Part shown: positions 43,967-54,429 of the stretch, in pieces
Numbering within the stretch: position 1 is the stretch's first letter
How the letters are laid out: every line of letters begins with the position of its first letter
Source of the DNA: Capronia americana
Lineage: Eukaryota; Ascomycota; Eurotiomycetes; Chaetothyriales; Herpotrichiellaceae
Reading direction: 5' to 3'
Assembly: GCA_016110215.1 (NCBI GenBank)
Contig: JADWQD010000010.1
Span: 1,828,905-1,892,904, forward strand
DNA: 64,000 bases
Position numbers and translations under genes: made by a program
The notes under the pieces: generated by a model
The model's database searches: none
Seen by the model: only the letters and a program-made list of their open reading frames with translations
What the model was told of the DNA's origin: nothing

Positions 43967-45457
43967 CTACAAATACAACCCTTCCGGCTCACCCTCATTC
44001 TTCGTCTTCATCACACTGTCCCTGGCGCTCCTGAAATCCGCCATGTTCACCCGCATCCTGCGTTCTCTGAGCGCCCTCAAGCCGGCCTCGCTACAAATCG
44101 CTTTGATATCCGCACCGCTCAGGTCATCTTTCTGGGAGATGAACTCGTCGAGGTCGACGTCCTCGGCCAGACTCATCTTACTGGTGTGCAAAGTGAAGAT
44201 CTTCTTCTTGGTCGATGTGTCCGGGTTCTCGAACAGGATCTTCCGATCAATTCGGCCCGGGCGAATCAGCGCCGGATCCAACGTCTCGATCTTGTTGGTC
44301 GCCATGATGACCTTGACGTCGCCGCGGTCGTCGAAGCCGTCGAGTTGATTGAGCAGTTCTAACATCGTGCGTTGAATTTCGCGCTCGCCGCCGGAGGTCG
44401 ATTCGTAACGCTTGGTGCCGATGGCATCGATCTCGTCAATGAAGACAATGGCTGGGGCGTTCTCGGCTGCGACTTGGAACAGTTGTCTGACGAGACGGGG
44501 ACCATCGCCGAGGTATTTCTGAATCAGTTCCGAGCCGACGATCCGCAGGAAGGTGGCGGACGTCTGGTTTGCTACCGCCTTCGCGAGCAGTGTCTTTCCC
44601 GTCCCGGGAGCACCGTAGAGGATGACACCTTTCGGTGGCTTGATGCCCATTTCTTCGTAGAGTTCGGGGTGGAGCAAGGGCAATTCGACCGCCTCGCGGA
44701 CTTCTTGAATCTGCTGCTCCAAGCCGCCTATGTCGGCGTAGGATTCTGTGGGAGCTTTGTCGAGTTTCATGACGGACACGAGCGGGTCGGCGTCATCCGT
44801 CAAGACGCCGACCACAGAGACGGACTTGTGGTGTAGCAGAATGGACGCGCCGGGTTCGAGGAGGTCCTTGTCGACGAACGACATGATGGAAACGTAGTAT
44901 TCTGGGCCGGTGGCGGAGGAAACAATGGCGTGGTCATCGTCGATCAATTCTTCCAAATTCCCTACACCCATGGGACTGCCGCGCATGTCGTCAACTTTAC
45001 TTCGCTCGTCCGAGTTGCGGTCCAGGGGTTCTGCTCCTTCGGTCGCCGCCGCAGGGGCTTGTGTCTGGGCGGCTTTGGTCTTGCGGAGTCGCTCTTGGTT
45101 CTCGACGTATTCCTCTTCTAGCAGCAGGTGGTCGTGGACTCTCTGCATGCGGAGATATCGTAGCTTGCAGCGGGCGGTTGGGTAGATGGTAGGAAGTTTG
45201 GCGGCGGCGTTGGGTCCCGCCTGCTTGCGCTTCCTGCGGCCGATTCGGGTCGTCGGTTGCGGAGGTGGTTCATACTTGGGTTTCTCCTTCTACGGAGAGA
45301 CTCAGCAAGGTGTGTCAGGACGGTCGATGCTGATTTACCTTCTTCTCTTGTTCATCCTTTCCTCCACGGCCGCCGGGAGGTTGTTGTGACGACTGCTGGT
45401 TCCCCTGCGGAAGCTGTTAGTATGCTGATGAAGCATGTGGAAGGTGACCCTCACCAT
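43967..45457 (-). CDS. rpt2: 26S proteasome AAA-ATPase subunit Rpt2
   Basis: Rpt2 is one of six ATPases of the proteasome base; it opens the 20S gate. Exons are 45457-45455 (the ATG alone), 45404-45339 and 45289-43967, with introns of 50 and 49 nt; the product is 463 residues. Splicing gives M-GNQQSSQQPPGGRGGK, restoring the conserved Gly-2 N-myristoylation signal of Rpt2. The first intron has gtgagg, a tactaac branch site and cgcag. Core motifs: Walker A GAPGTGKT, Walker B IVFIDEIDAIG, sensor ATNKIETLDPALIRPGR with the arginine finger, and the C-terminal HbYX motif in GLYL. Upstream, KLRYLRMQRVHDHLLLEEEY is the coiled-coil entry. Divergent from ubc1 across 594 bp. Confidence 0.95.
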
Positions 45458-46051
45458 TTTCAATATATAGCAATGAAGGACTTCGTCAGGGAACAAAGAT
45501 TAATGGCGATGGAAAGGGGATGAAAGAGTGAGGGAGGTAGATGGCCAGACGGTTGATTACAACGAGTCCGAAGGATGCGTGACGAGGCTCGATCGCGCCT
45601 GCCGGGATTCGGATATACTTTTCTCCGGCCCGCGGGGAGCAGCTGGGAAGCCCCCGGAGTGAGGCTGTATTCCTTTGCAACCCACAAACCATCAGGCAAC
45701 ACGTCCGCAGTGGCTGTGTGACATCTCCTCCGAATCTGCCATTTCTCCCCCAACTACGAGTGCAGTGCCATCTGCCAGTTTTGTCCGGATATTCAGGATA
45801 GCCCGATCTTGCAAGCATCCTCCGTGTATCTTCCGGCCATCATCTTCGATGTGATTCTAGCGACTTACAGCCTCGTTCGCTCTACACTGCCTTCTGACAC
45901 CCAACTGCCTTCGCTTCGCCTGGTCTAGTGTGGGACTTCACAGAGCGTTGCAGCCTTTTTCTCTTGCACCTCAGCTCAGCTCACGGCCATCAGCCGCACG
46001 ACTCTTTTCCGAGTAGCTACTCGCCCAAGACGAGAAAAGGAACATCAAGAG
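45458..46051. promoter_or_regulatory. Bidirectional promoter between rpt2 and ubc1
   Basis: 594 bp between the start codons of two divergently transcribed ubiquitin-proteasome genes, so shared regulation is possible. I found no clear match to the yeast Rpn4 element on reading; a motif scan would be needed to exclude one. Confidence 0.5.
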
Positions 46052-46839
46052 ATGGCAGGTCACAAGGCAAGACGGATAGCCAAAGACCTGGCGGACATCC
46101 GTGCCGACACAACCTCTCAGATCTTCGCAGACACGGTCGGAGACAGCATCACGGACCTGAGAGGATCGTTCAAAGGTCCCTCGGGAACTCCATATGAAGG
46201 CGGCACGTACGAAGTATCTATCAAGATACCGAACGAGTATCCCTTCAAACCACCCATCATGAAATTCACCACGAAGATCTGGCACCCCAACATCTCCAGT
46301 CAGACGGTAAGCCGGACAGCGCACCACGTCTGGGACCTGAGGAGCTAACGGCGTCGCAGGGCGCCATTTGTCTCGACACGCTCAGCACGGGCTGGTCCCC
46401 CGTCCTGACGATCAAGTCAGCCATGATCTCGTTGCAGTCCTTACTCAGTTCACCCGAGCCCAAAGACCCCCAAGACGCCGTCGTGGCCAACCAGTTGATC
46501 AAGAACCCCAAAGAATTCGAGAGGCAAGCACGTGAGTGGGCGGTTAAGTACGCCGGTGCACCTAAGTCGTTTATCGGTGAAAGCAGTGGCGGCGCTACAG
46601 ATAAGGACATAGAGGCTGCTGAGAAAGAGAGCCAAGAACGAGAGGCGCAGGCCAACATCGCCGTCTACGATGGGTACAACAAAGAGCTGATCGATCGGTT
46701 CGTCCTGATGGGTTTCGACGTGGAGCGAGTGGTCGAGGCGTTCAATTACGTGGGAATCGACCGGAATGGAGGACAGGACTATGAACTGGAAGAGGCGTAC
46801 ATGGGCGACATCACGGCAAGACTGCTGGGCGAGCCTTGA
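46052..46839 (+). CDS. ubc1: Ubiquitin-conjugating enzyme E2 with C-terminal UBA (Ubc1/UBE2K type)
   Basis: Two exons, 46052-46306 and 46360-46839, around a 53-nt intron, give 244 residues. The E2 core (about 1-150) has PSGTPYEGGTYEVSIKIP, PFKPPIMKFTTKIWHPN with the HPN motif, and the active-site Cys89 in GAICLDTL, encoded just after the intron. A linker of about 45 residues leads to a UBA domain (KELIDRFVLMGFDVERVVEAFNYVG, ending ITARLLGEP). An E2 plus UBA is diagnostic of yeast Ubc1 and human UBE2K, which build K48 chains for ER-associated and general proteasomal degradation. It faces rpt2. Confidence 0.94.
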
Positions 46840-47480
46840 GAATGCCGAGGTCTTGACGGGGTTTCTTGATTGAGTAAATTGCATAAAAAGCGCCGGTGTC
46901 GGTATGGATATGGTTCCAGGGGCTCGCATCGGCGGTGGTGGCTTTGTGTATATCACGATGATCATGACCATACCGTAGAATTGAACATGCCCTCTTGAGA
47001 TAACACCTCAATTGCTGTTTGTTAGAATACCTCGAAACGTAAATCAACGCAAGCATGGACTCAAGAACCGTCTGAAGGCTGTCTTACCATGAGAATTCGT
47101 GGATACTAGAGTACGGAGTAATTCGTCACTTATTCCGCTTTCATTTCCTTCGACGGAACAACCAGAACCCCTCCAAGCAAGCAACGTCGTCCAAGTGCAC
47201 TTTCGACAAACCTAATACCCTGGGACAATCTACATCGGCATCCACGCACAGATACATTCACCAGATCGGTTTGAGATCCCATCGCATTCCCCACCAACAC
47301 GGAGCGACTCCCGCCTAATCATGGAATCAGTGTACGAGTACTCAGTCTAACTTCAGCACTTCCACTTCCGAACCAACAAAAGCTATGATCCAGCGGCTCA
47401 CTCTGAAGTAAGGTAGAGGAGAGACGGGACGAAACGAAACGAAACGAAACGAAACGAAAATCGTCCGGCCCGCCGCCATC
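46840..47480. other. Spacer between ubc1 and ccl1 with a (gaaac)n microsatellite
   Basis: 641 bp between two co-directional genes. A pentanucleotide repeat gaaac, about six units, lies at about 47431-47459, ending 22 bp before the ccl1 ATG, so it is probably in its 5' UTR. No gene otherwise. Confidence 0.6.
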
Positions 47481-49039
47481 ATGATCGAAGACGACATCTA
47501 CCGCACCTCCAGCCAGTACCGGCTGTGGTCGTATACGCGCGACGCCCTGTCCCGGATCCGGCAGGAGACCAACGAGCTCGCGGCGCAGAGGGTGCGCGCT
47601 GCGTTCCGACGCGCCAGGTTGTCTGCTCAGAACGGCGGTCCGCACGGGAGTGGTGCTGGTGAGGGCGAGGGTGATGGTGATGCCGCGGTGTCCGTGGCGG
47701 CAGGGGAGGATGGGGCGGCGATCGACACGTTGACCGTGGAAGAGGAATTGAAGATCGTGGAATGGGGGTGTAGCAAGATTGTGGATATGGGGGAGGCGAT
47801 GAATCCCAGGATTCCCAGCCACGTCGTGGTGAGTGTTTCGTGTTCCTTGTCGACGTCCGATTCTGGACGGTGCAATCGATCCGGTCTTCTTCAGCGATTT
47901 TTTGACCTTTCTCTCTCATTCTCGTACCAAAGGGGCTTGTCAGGATCAGGACGACGCGATTACTCTACCCACGTTACCCTACGCTACGACTTGTCTCGTC
48001 CCATCTCATCCCATCTCATCGTGGTCCTTACCGATCAAGATGTTTGCTGTTCTTTTGTTGAAATCTAATCCAATACGAACCTGACCCCGGCGTTTAATTC
48101 CCCGATCACAGCATCTGGACTAACTCTCATGATCCTCCACTTTCACAGGCCACCGCCACGCAATACCTGCGGCGGTTCTATCTCACGCAATCGCCCATGA
48201 CGTACCACCCCAAAGCCATCCTGCCCAGCGCCCTGTACCTGGCGACCAAGGCCGACCACTTCTACCTGCCGCTCTCGCGGTTCGTGGCCGAACTGCACAA
48301 CATCTCCGAGGACGACGTCAAGGCCCCGGAGTTCCTCCTCCTGCAGGGCCTGCGGTTCACGCTCGACGTGCGCCACCCCATGAAAGGCCTGCAGGGCGGA
48401 CACGTCGAGATGAACGTCCTCGCCGAGGAGGGCAAGTTGGGCGCCGCCATCGAGCCGGGCCGGGCGAGCGAGAGACGCATCGGCGTGGCGGCCGACCAGG
48501 CGAAGAAGCTGCTCGCCACCGCCGCGCAGCTGACGGACGCGTACTTCCTGTTCACGCCGTCGCAGATCTGGCTCGGCGCACTGATGGTCGCGGACCGGGA
48601 GCTGTGCGAGGCCTACTTGAATTACAAGATCGAGCGCATCGTGGAGGTCGCGGAGCGGCAGGCCGACCAGGCCGCCGACATCGACGTTACGGCGTTACAG
48701 GCGAAACTGCTCGCGACGATCAACTCCTGCGCCGAGCTCCTACAGTCCTATACCCCCCCGGAGGAGGAGTCGGCGACGCAGCGTAAGGAGATGCGCCGCA
48801 TCGGGAAGAAACTTAACGTGTGCCAGAATCCCGAGAAGACGGACATCGTGGCTGTGGCGCGGGCAAAGGCCGCCGAGAAGAGAGAGGGCAGCGCGACTGG
48901 CAGTGGGAGCGACGCGGAGAAGGTGGCGAAGAAGCGGCGGTTAGAGCGCGAGAGGGCTGAGAGGGAGGGCGACGTGTTTGGACCGGCGTTGAAAGATATC
49001 GCGGGCAAGGATGGCGGGACGGGCGGTGGGATGGGGTGA
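47481..49039 (+). CDS. ccl1: TFIIH cyclin, cyclin H homologue (Ccl1)
   Basis: Regulatory subunit of the CDK-activating kinase in TFIIH. Two exons, 47481-47828 and 48149-49039, give 412 residues. MIEDDIYRTSSQYRLWSYT is the conserved N-terminal helix of cyclin H, which contacts the kinase. The first cyclin fold spans the intron (LTVEEELKIVEWGCSKIVDM; then ATATQYLRRFYLTQSPMTYH and LPSALYLATKADHFYLPL), and the second lies around TDAYFLFTPSQIWLGALMVA. The C-terminus is lysine/glutamate-rich. The intron of 320 nt is several times longer than others in this window, but both borders (gtgagt, tttcacag) are good and the frame is kept. Confidence 0.9.
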
Positions 49040-49369
49040 TGATCCGCAAGGGAAGTGACGGCGGCTAAGGTGCTATGAAAGGCCCGCGAGGCCTCGCATC
49101 AGCTCTCCGCGTCCTTGTGGACTTGAAACTTGGGTACCGCCGACGGTCGGCAATAACGACGGCTGGTCATGGTAGCCAAGGGCGCGAAACGAGTCTACGC
49201 ACCAGAGGCAAAGGGAAAATAGATGGAACATGGACGTGTGCTCCCGCCATTCTGTCTTTCGCCAGATTCTCGTCTAAAGCGTGTATTCTAGCTGATCATT
49301 GAACTCAAGCCAGTGACCAACGGTGGCTCGCCTCGTTGCAATCATTCAGAGCGTGCGAAAATGCAAAGT
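49040..49369. other. Spacer between convergent ccl1 and lag1 genes
   Basis: 330 bp of 3' flanking sequence. Nothing recognised. Confidence 0.4.
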
Positions 49370-50963
49370 CTAATCCGAACTCGAACCCTTGTCGCAACCG
49401 ATGCGGCCAAGGAGCTCTTTCCGGTCGCTGCTTGGCCCTAGGAGGTTGACGCCGGAGGAGTGCGCCGAGTCATGCTTCTGTTTCCTCCTCAACCCGCTCG
49501 TTGACGACGCGGTCACGGACTCTGAACTAGATCTTCTGCCTTTCGACGAAGAGGGCGAGGTCGATTTGGACTTGGACCGAGATTTCGTCCTTGGCTTCGA
49601 CGTCTTCGAGATTGAGAAATTCGGATCCGTGCTGAGTACCTCGGTCTCGAGATACTCTCCCTGCGGATCGACGCAGAGTTTGACGTCGTCCACATAATCT
49701 CGGGGAGACTTGTCATCCTCCACCTCGTCCTCCTCCTCTTCATCCTCATCGTCGGAACGAACATCTTCTGCTCCCTTTCCGGTGATGACCTTGTAAGCGA
49801 CTCTGACGATCATCCCGAACCAAACAATCAGGATGACCTGGAGCGCCGCAAGCATGCTCAGAAACCCCCATTTGATGCTGTTGTTCCAGCAGACTAGTCC
49901 CACGGGGTTCTTGAACGGCTGGATGAGATGATCCCAGTCATCGGGGGTGGGGATGGGGCCCTCGAGATCCTGGACGCTCCCCCTATAACAGCCGTACCGG
50001 ATTTCTTGCGGAATGTGTGCATAGATGCTGTACCAGACCATGTTGTACAGCACGTGTCTCAGGACAAACCAGGAGACCATGAAAACGCCGAACGCTATGT
50101 CGCATGCGAGTTCGAAATGGAGATATTTGAGGATCTTGGCCAATGGGAGAATGATGTCGGCGAAGTCCATCAGACAGAGGATCAAGGTGCCGACGCGGTA
50201 TTGATGATAGCCGTAGGAGGTAAAGATAAGCGTGCAGGTGAAGATGTGGTGGGTAAACATCTGCCAGTGGTCCTTGCGGCGCTCTTCGATGTTGACCACG
50301 ACAATCTGTTGGAGCCAGAAACCAAACTGAACGAGGTAGTACCACTTTGCGATGCCCTCCATCTCACGGGCGGGCCAGGTACGCCACAAGGCCCGCAGAT
50401 TGAGCCAGTAGTCCGAGTTGTAAATGATGTACATGCCAATGCACCATGAAACGGTGTAGTAACAGACGATCCAAGCCTGTTCCGCGAATCGAACCTTCGG
50501 CTTCTTCTTCTTGATGCCCAAGATCCCAGCCAACGGAGCGAGGACATAATCCATCGTGGCGCACCGGAGTCCGGTAAAGGCTATAGTCCAGTAGAAGACA
50601 AAGAATATGTCGTCCCAGCCGAGTGCGAAGTTCCCCGTGGCAGGATTGTAGTAGGAGATCCGGAAGAACTTCTGGGTGTGGTGTCTGGCCGACGGGAAGA
50701 ATATATGGAGAAAGAAGAGCATCGATATGAGGCTCACCGATATGCCTGGATGGATATCAGTACAGGGCCCTCGCCGCTGTTCGTTCGGGGGTGCACTCAC
50801 TGATCTGGTGGTCTACAACCCATGTGCACATGCGGGCTACGGTGCTCTTCTCTCTGCCCTTTCTGTCCCACCTAGGCCAGGCCGTCTTCTGCGAGGGCGA
50901 CTCATTGTGCTGCCGCGGTCCTGGCGTTGTATGTGATATCGGTACCAGTTTCTCTTGGTCCAT
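49370..50963 (-). CDS. lag1: Ceramide synthase, Lag1/Lac1 family (TLC domain)
   Basis: Acyl-CoA-dependent ceramide synthase of the ER. Two exons, 50963-50801 and 50745-49370, with a 55-nt intron, give 512 residues. The first exon supplies the conserved TWVVDHQIS segment before the first span; an unspliced reading would start inside the intron and miss it. TLC-domain landmarks include WLNLRALWRTWP, AKWYYLVQFGFWLQQIVVVN, the catalytic double histidine in MFTHHIFTCTLIFTSYGYHQ, and DFADIILPLAKILKYL. Seven or more hydrophobic spans are predicted. The C-terminal ~120 residues are acidic then Ser/Lys-rich, with many possible phosphorylation sites. Faces away from ccl1 with 3' ends adjoining. Confidence 0.92.
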
Positions 50964-51972
50964 CTTTGGGTGCGGTGAGGACAACGCTGATGACAGGTTG
51001 CAGCGAGAGTGTCCTGCCCTGGGCCGGGTGACTGGAGAGGCCGCCGACAACGAGGGGAGGCTTCAATATGAGCGTGCAGATGGGCGACCAGCGCAACGAG
51101 CGTGGAGTCGGAGCGGGAGCGGGAGCGGGAGTGCGTGTGGGAGTGGTGGTGGTAGTGAGTGGTACGGTGGTGGCAGTTGAGGGGGAGAATTGCAAGCGAA
51201 TGACAGATCCGACCGAACGCACACGCTCACCAACGTCGGAAACACTTCTCGCTAACCCAGAATGCCAAACCGGCGTGCGAGTCCATTCGGACAGGACCAG
51301 AACGGTGCAAGTGGACTGATATGGAATGGGAATGGAATATTTTCAGTGCGTTCAATGGCGGGGGACCAACTGGCGGTGTCGGTGTAGCTCGCCCGCTGCC
51401 AAACGTGATTGGCGGTTGAGCTTCCGGGGCTTGACGGGCTGCATTGGGCGGTACATACTAGGCGGTACTGGCACTTGGTTCCTTGCTTGCCAGCTTCACT
51501 GGTGAGGCAGTTCCTGGTTAATGATTTCGGTGCTTGTTCATTGTGGCAGTATGGTTTCTGTTCTGGGATGCAGCGCCCCCCTCGTCCTTTCAAGCTCCCG
51601 CTGCCCGTCGTTCCTGCATGAAGGTATTCCAATTGGCAAAGCTCATTGCTCGCTTTCAGGTTCCAGGCTCCAAGGAGGCACTTGCCCAATGGCAGGTATT
51701 TCCGGCCCTTCTTTGTGCCTGAGCGGGCATCCACACCTGGGCTTCCCTGGCTGCCCCTTTACGCCATTGCCCTGATCGACGCACTTAAGACCCGGAACAG
51801 TTCAGCTTGGCCATATATGTTACATGATGCTTGACAGGGCGGTATTGGACTCATTGGAGCAACAGGCTCAACACGCGTCATGTGAGCAATTGCACCCGTC
51901 CAACTGTTCGACGACGACCGCTTGCGAATGGCGCGCGCGGCTCGTCTGGTTTGCCATAGCCTGGTGTTACGC
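50964..51972. other. Promoter region of lag1 and 3' flank of the STRAP-like gene
   Basis: About 1 kb between two minus-strand genes. Contains (gggagc)-like and gtggtg-like simple sequence at about 51110-51170. No supported gene. Confidence 0.35.
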
Positions 51973-53148
51973 TCAACGCCACAGACCATATGGCTCTTTG
52001 CAAGCTTTCCACAGCTTGATCGTTCCGTCCTCACTTCCAGTTGCATAGAGCTTGCCGTCGGGGGAGAACGAAACTGACCAGATCGGGCCATGGTGCCCCT
52101 TCAAAACCTCTGTCACAAATTAGCTTGACCTTCGATCGTGGAGGGTAGGTGCGTACCCAGTTCTTTCTCTTGGTCGAAATCCCACACTCGGACCCAAGTA
52201 TCTTTGCCGCCGCCCGTCACGAAACGTCCCGTGCTTGGGTTGATGGCCACACTGGCGACTTCGTGATCGAACTTGACTTGCTTGATCAGCTCTCCCGGGC
52301 GTCCGGCGTCGAAGAACAAACACGAATGCCCGGCTGCCACGCTCAGGATGCCCGGATCGCTGTCTTCCGCCTTGTTGGTAGAAAGCTCGCACGAAGTGAT
52401 GTCCCGGTCGGTTTTGACGGCGGCGATCACTCGCTGCGTCCGCAGATCCCACCAACGAAGAGTCTTATCCTCACATGCGGTGGTCAGAACGTTGTAGTCG
52501 ACGTTCCAGACGATAGATTTGATGCTGCCCCCGTGTTCTCCGGCCCCGATCTCATGTCCTTCCGAAGCGGTGATCGGCGTGATCGGCGACGAACCGTTGA
52601 CCTGGTCAGGAGAGGCCGCACCGCCTCCACGGGTCAAGTCGAAGATCTTCAACTTTTTATCCTGCGCCCCCGTCGCCACACACTGTGGATTGATCTGGAT
52701 CGGAAACGCAACGGCGCGGACAATGTGATTGTGAGTCAATATGTTCAGGCATTCTCCGGTCTGAGGGTCCCAGATTCGCCTGGTCGACTGTCAGCGTGCG
52801 CCATCGGGAGCATGATTAGATCGGTGTTACGCGGTGAAGTCTGCCGATCCCGTTGCCGCGATCGAAGCGTCGGAAGAGAGCCTCGAAGTCCAAACGGCAC
52901 CCTTGTGTCCAATGAAGGTCCCGATCCAGTCCCCAGTCATGCCATCTCTCAGCATCGGATTGTTATCTGACGCGGGTCAGAACCGGTTTCACGGAAGCAC
53001 ATGTCTTACCTTTGCACGCGGAGATGAGATAGTACTGGTCATCGTCCACGATAGAGGAGAAACTCAGGTGTGTCACCGGTCGGGAGTGTCCGTGGCAAGT
53101 CAGCGGGACAACGCGTGGAGTGTCTGTAGACCGAGTCAGGTATCTCAT
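51973..53148 (-). CDS. STRAP-like WD40 repeat protein
   Basis: Four exons, 53148-53010, 52966-52831, 52779-52157 and 52109-51973, with introns of 43, 51 and 47 nt, give 344 residues, all in frame. WD units are visible as HGHSRPVTHLSFSSI, IGTFIGHKGAVWTSRLSSD with FTARIWD, THNHIVRAVAFP with KKLKIFDL, HGGSIKSIVWN with DKTLRWWDL, KFDHEVASVAIN with DTWVRVWDF, and KGHHGPIWSVSFSPDG with GTIKLW. This order and length match serine-threonine kinase receptor-associated protein (STRAP/Unrip), which in animals belongs to the SMN complex and modulates signalling; fungal orthologues are less studied. The product ends KEPYGLWR. Confidence 0.85.
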
Positions 53149-54429
53149 AACCGGATTTTTCCAGAGCGGTCATTACCTGCGGACATGACGCTCAGATATC
53201 GTCCTGCCTCAGGTAAGACCTCTAATTCGGAATGTCGTGCAGTTCGCCGGAGTCTCGAGTGCGCAAATGTTCGGAGCAGACAAAGTGCTGTCAGTTCCTC
53301 TCACCCAGCCGGCTGGTGTGAAGACTTTGGAGCGGTCTGATCAGGAGAGAATAAGCCAAAATGGAGTCGACGCGACGCCGCCCAAACGTCTTCTCGCCGT
53401 GAGAATGAATTGAAAATATGAGTGCAATAAAGGGGGTGACTTGCCCGCGCAGGCCGTCGCGAAATGCTCTAATATCTAAGGAACCGAAGGTAATGTCATT
53501 AGGTCAAAGTCATGAAAGCGAGAAAGGTCCGAAGAGATGTCCAGAACAATATCCTGATGGGTGTTTGTCGTTGTCGCCTTCATCAGGTTCCCCTTCCTTA
53601 CTGCTCAAACAGCAGCCATGCCAAATTGGGAATAGCCCCGATTGGCGGTGACTGTCGATTTATGGTCAACCAATTGTCGACCGATGCTGCAGGCCTTACT
53701 TCACGATCCTGCCTGCTGTCTGTCAAAATCCCACAGCCCTTTCCTTGGAATTCTGGCTGTTTTGAGAATAAACAGGCGGGTCCAGCGGTTTGCTGCTTGA
53801 TTTCCTCTCAACAGCACGACTGGAACAAAGAAACCGATCGGTCTACCTAGCTACGGCCGACCTCATACCGAATTGGTTCAGCTTCTTTGTCTCGTAACTG
53901 ACATCCCTTCTATCCTCGCCTTCCCACCATCCTCCCTCCTTGATTCTCCCGCTATTTCAATCCAGGTATCCCATCATCGTCCGCCTTGAGGCCGTCGATG
54001 GCCAAGCTTGGCCCTCTTCCGGTATGATGGCTCCATCACAAGGGTACTATCAGAACGTCTGCTCTTCTCTTTGTTGTCATTCACGTTCGCCAGATTAATC
54101 TGTGACGATGGCCTCTGAAGTGTTCTTCGACGACTGTCGACGGTGTGCAGCTGATCTCGTCTTTACACTATTGCCGCGCTACGCCTTGCAATGTACTCTT
54201 CCCGCAGTCCATCCGCAGTGAAATATCCCTTTGCTTTCCAGTGGTTACAATACGCGTCATCCTTCACTGTCAAACAGCAGTGAGGACTTCACGATCAAGG
54301 CAGTGGCACAAGCTCTCCGGCGGCGTTACCATGTTAACCGTGTGTCGCGCAGTTGCCTCTGCTTCACACTGAGATGTCCTTTTTCCTACATCTCGACGCC
54401 GGCTAACCTCATTCGTTGTTCGCCGCACT
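53149..54429. promoter_or_regulatory. Divergent region between the STRAP-like gene and the tandem array
   Basis: About 1.3 kb. No supported gene. Sequence from about 53850 is pyrimidine-rich, as expected for a fungal promoter or 5' UTR ahead of the first array member. Confidence 0.35.

Noticed and set aside
50757..51050. Longer N-terminus for lag1
   Set aside because: The frame extends to 51050 only through a TTG codon; the first in-frame ATG is 50963.
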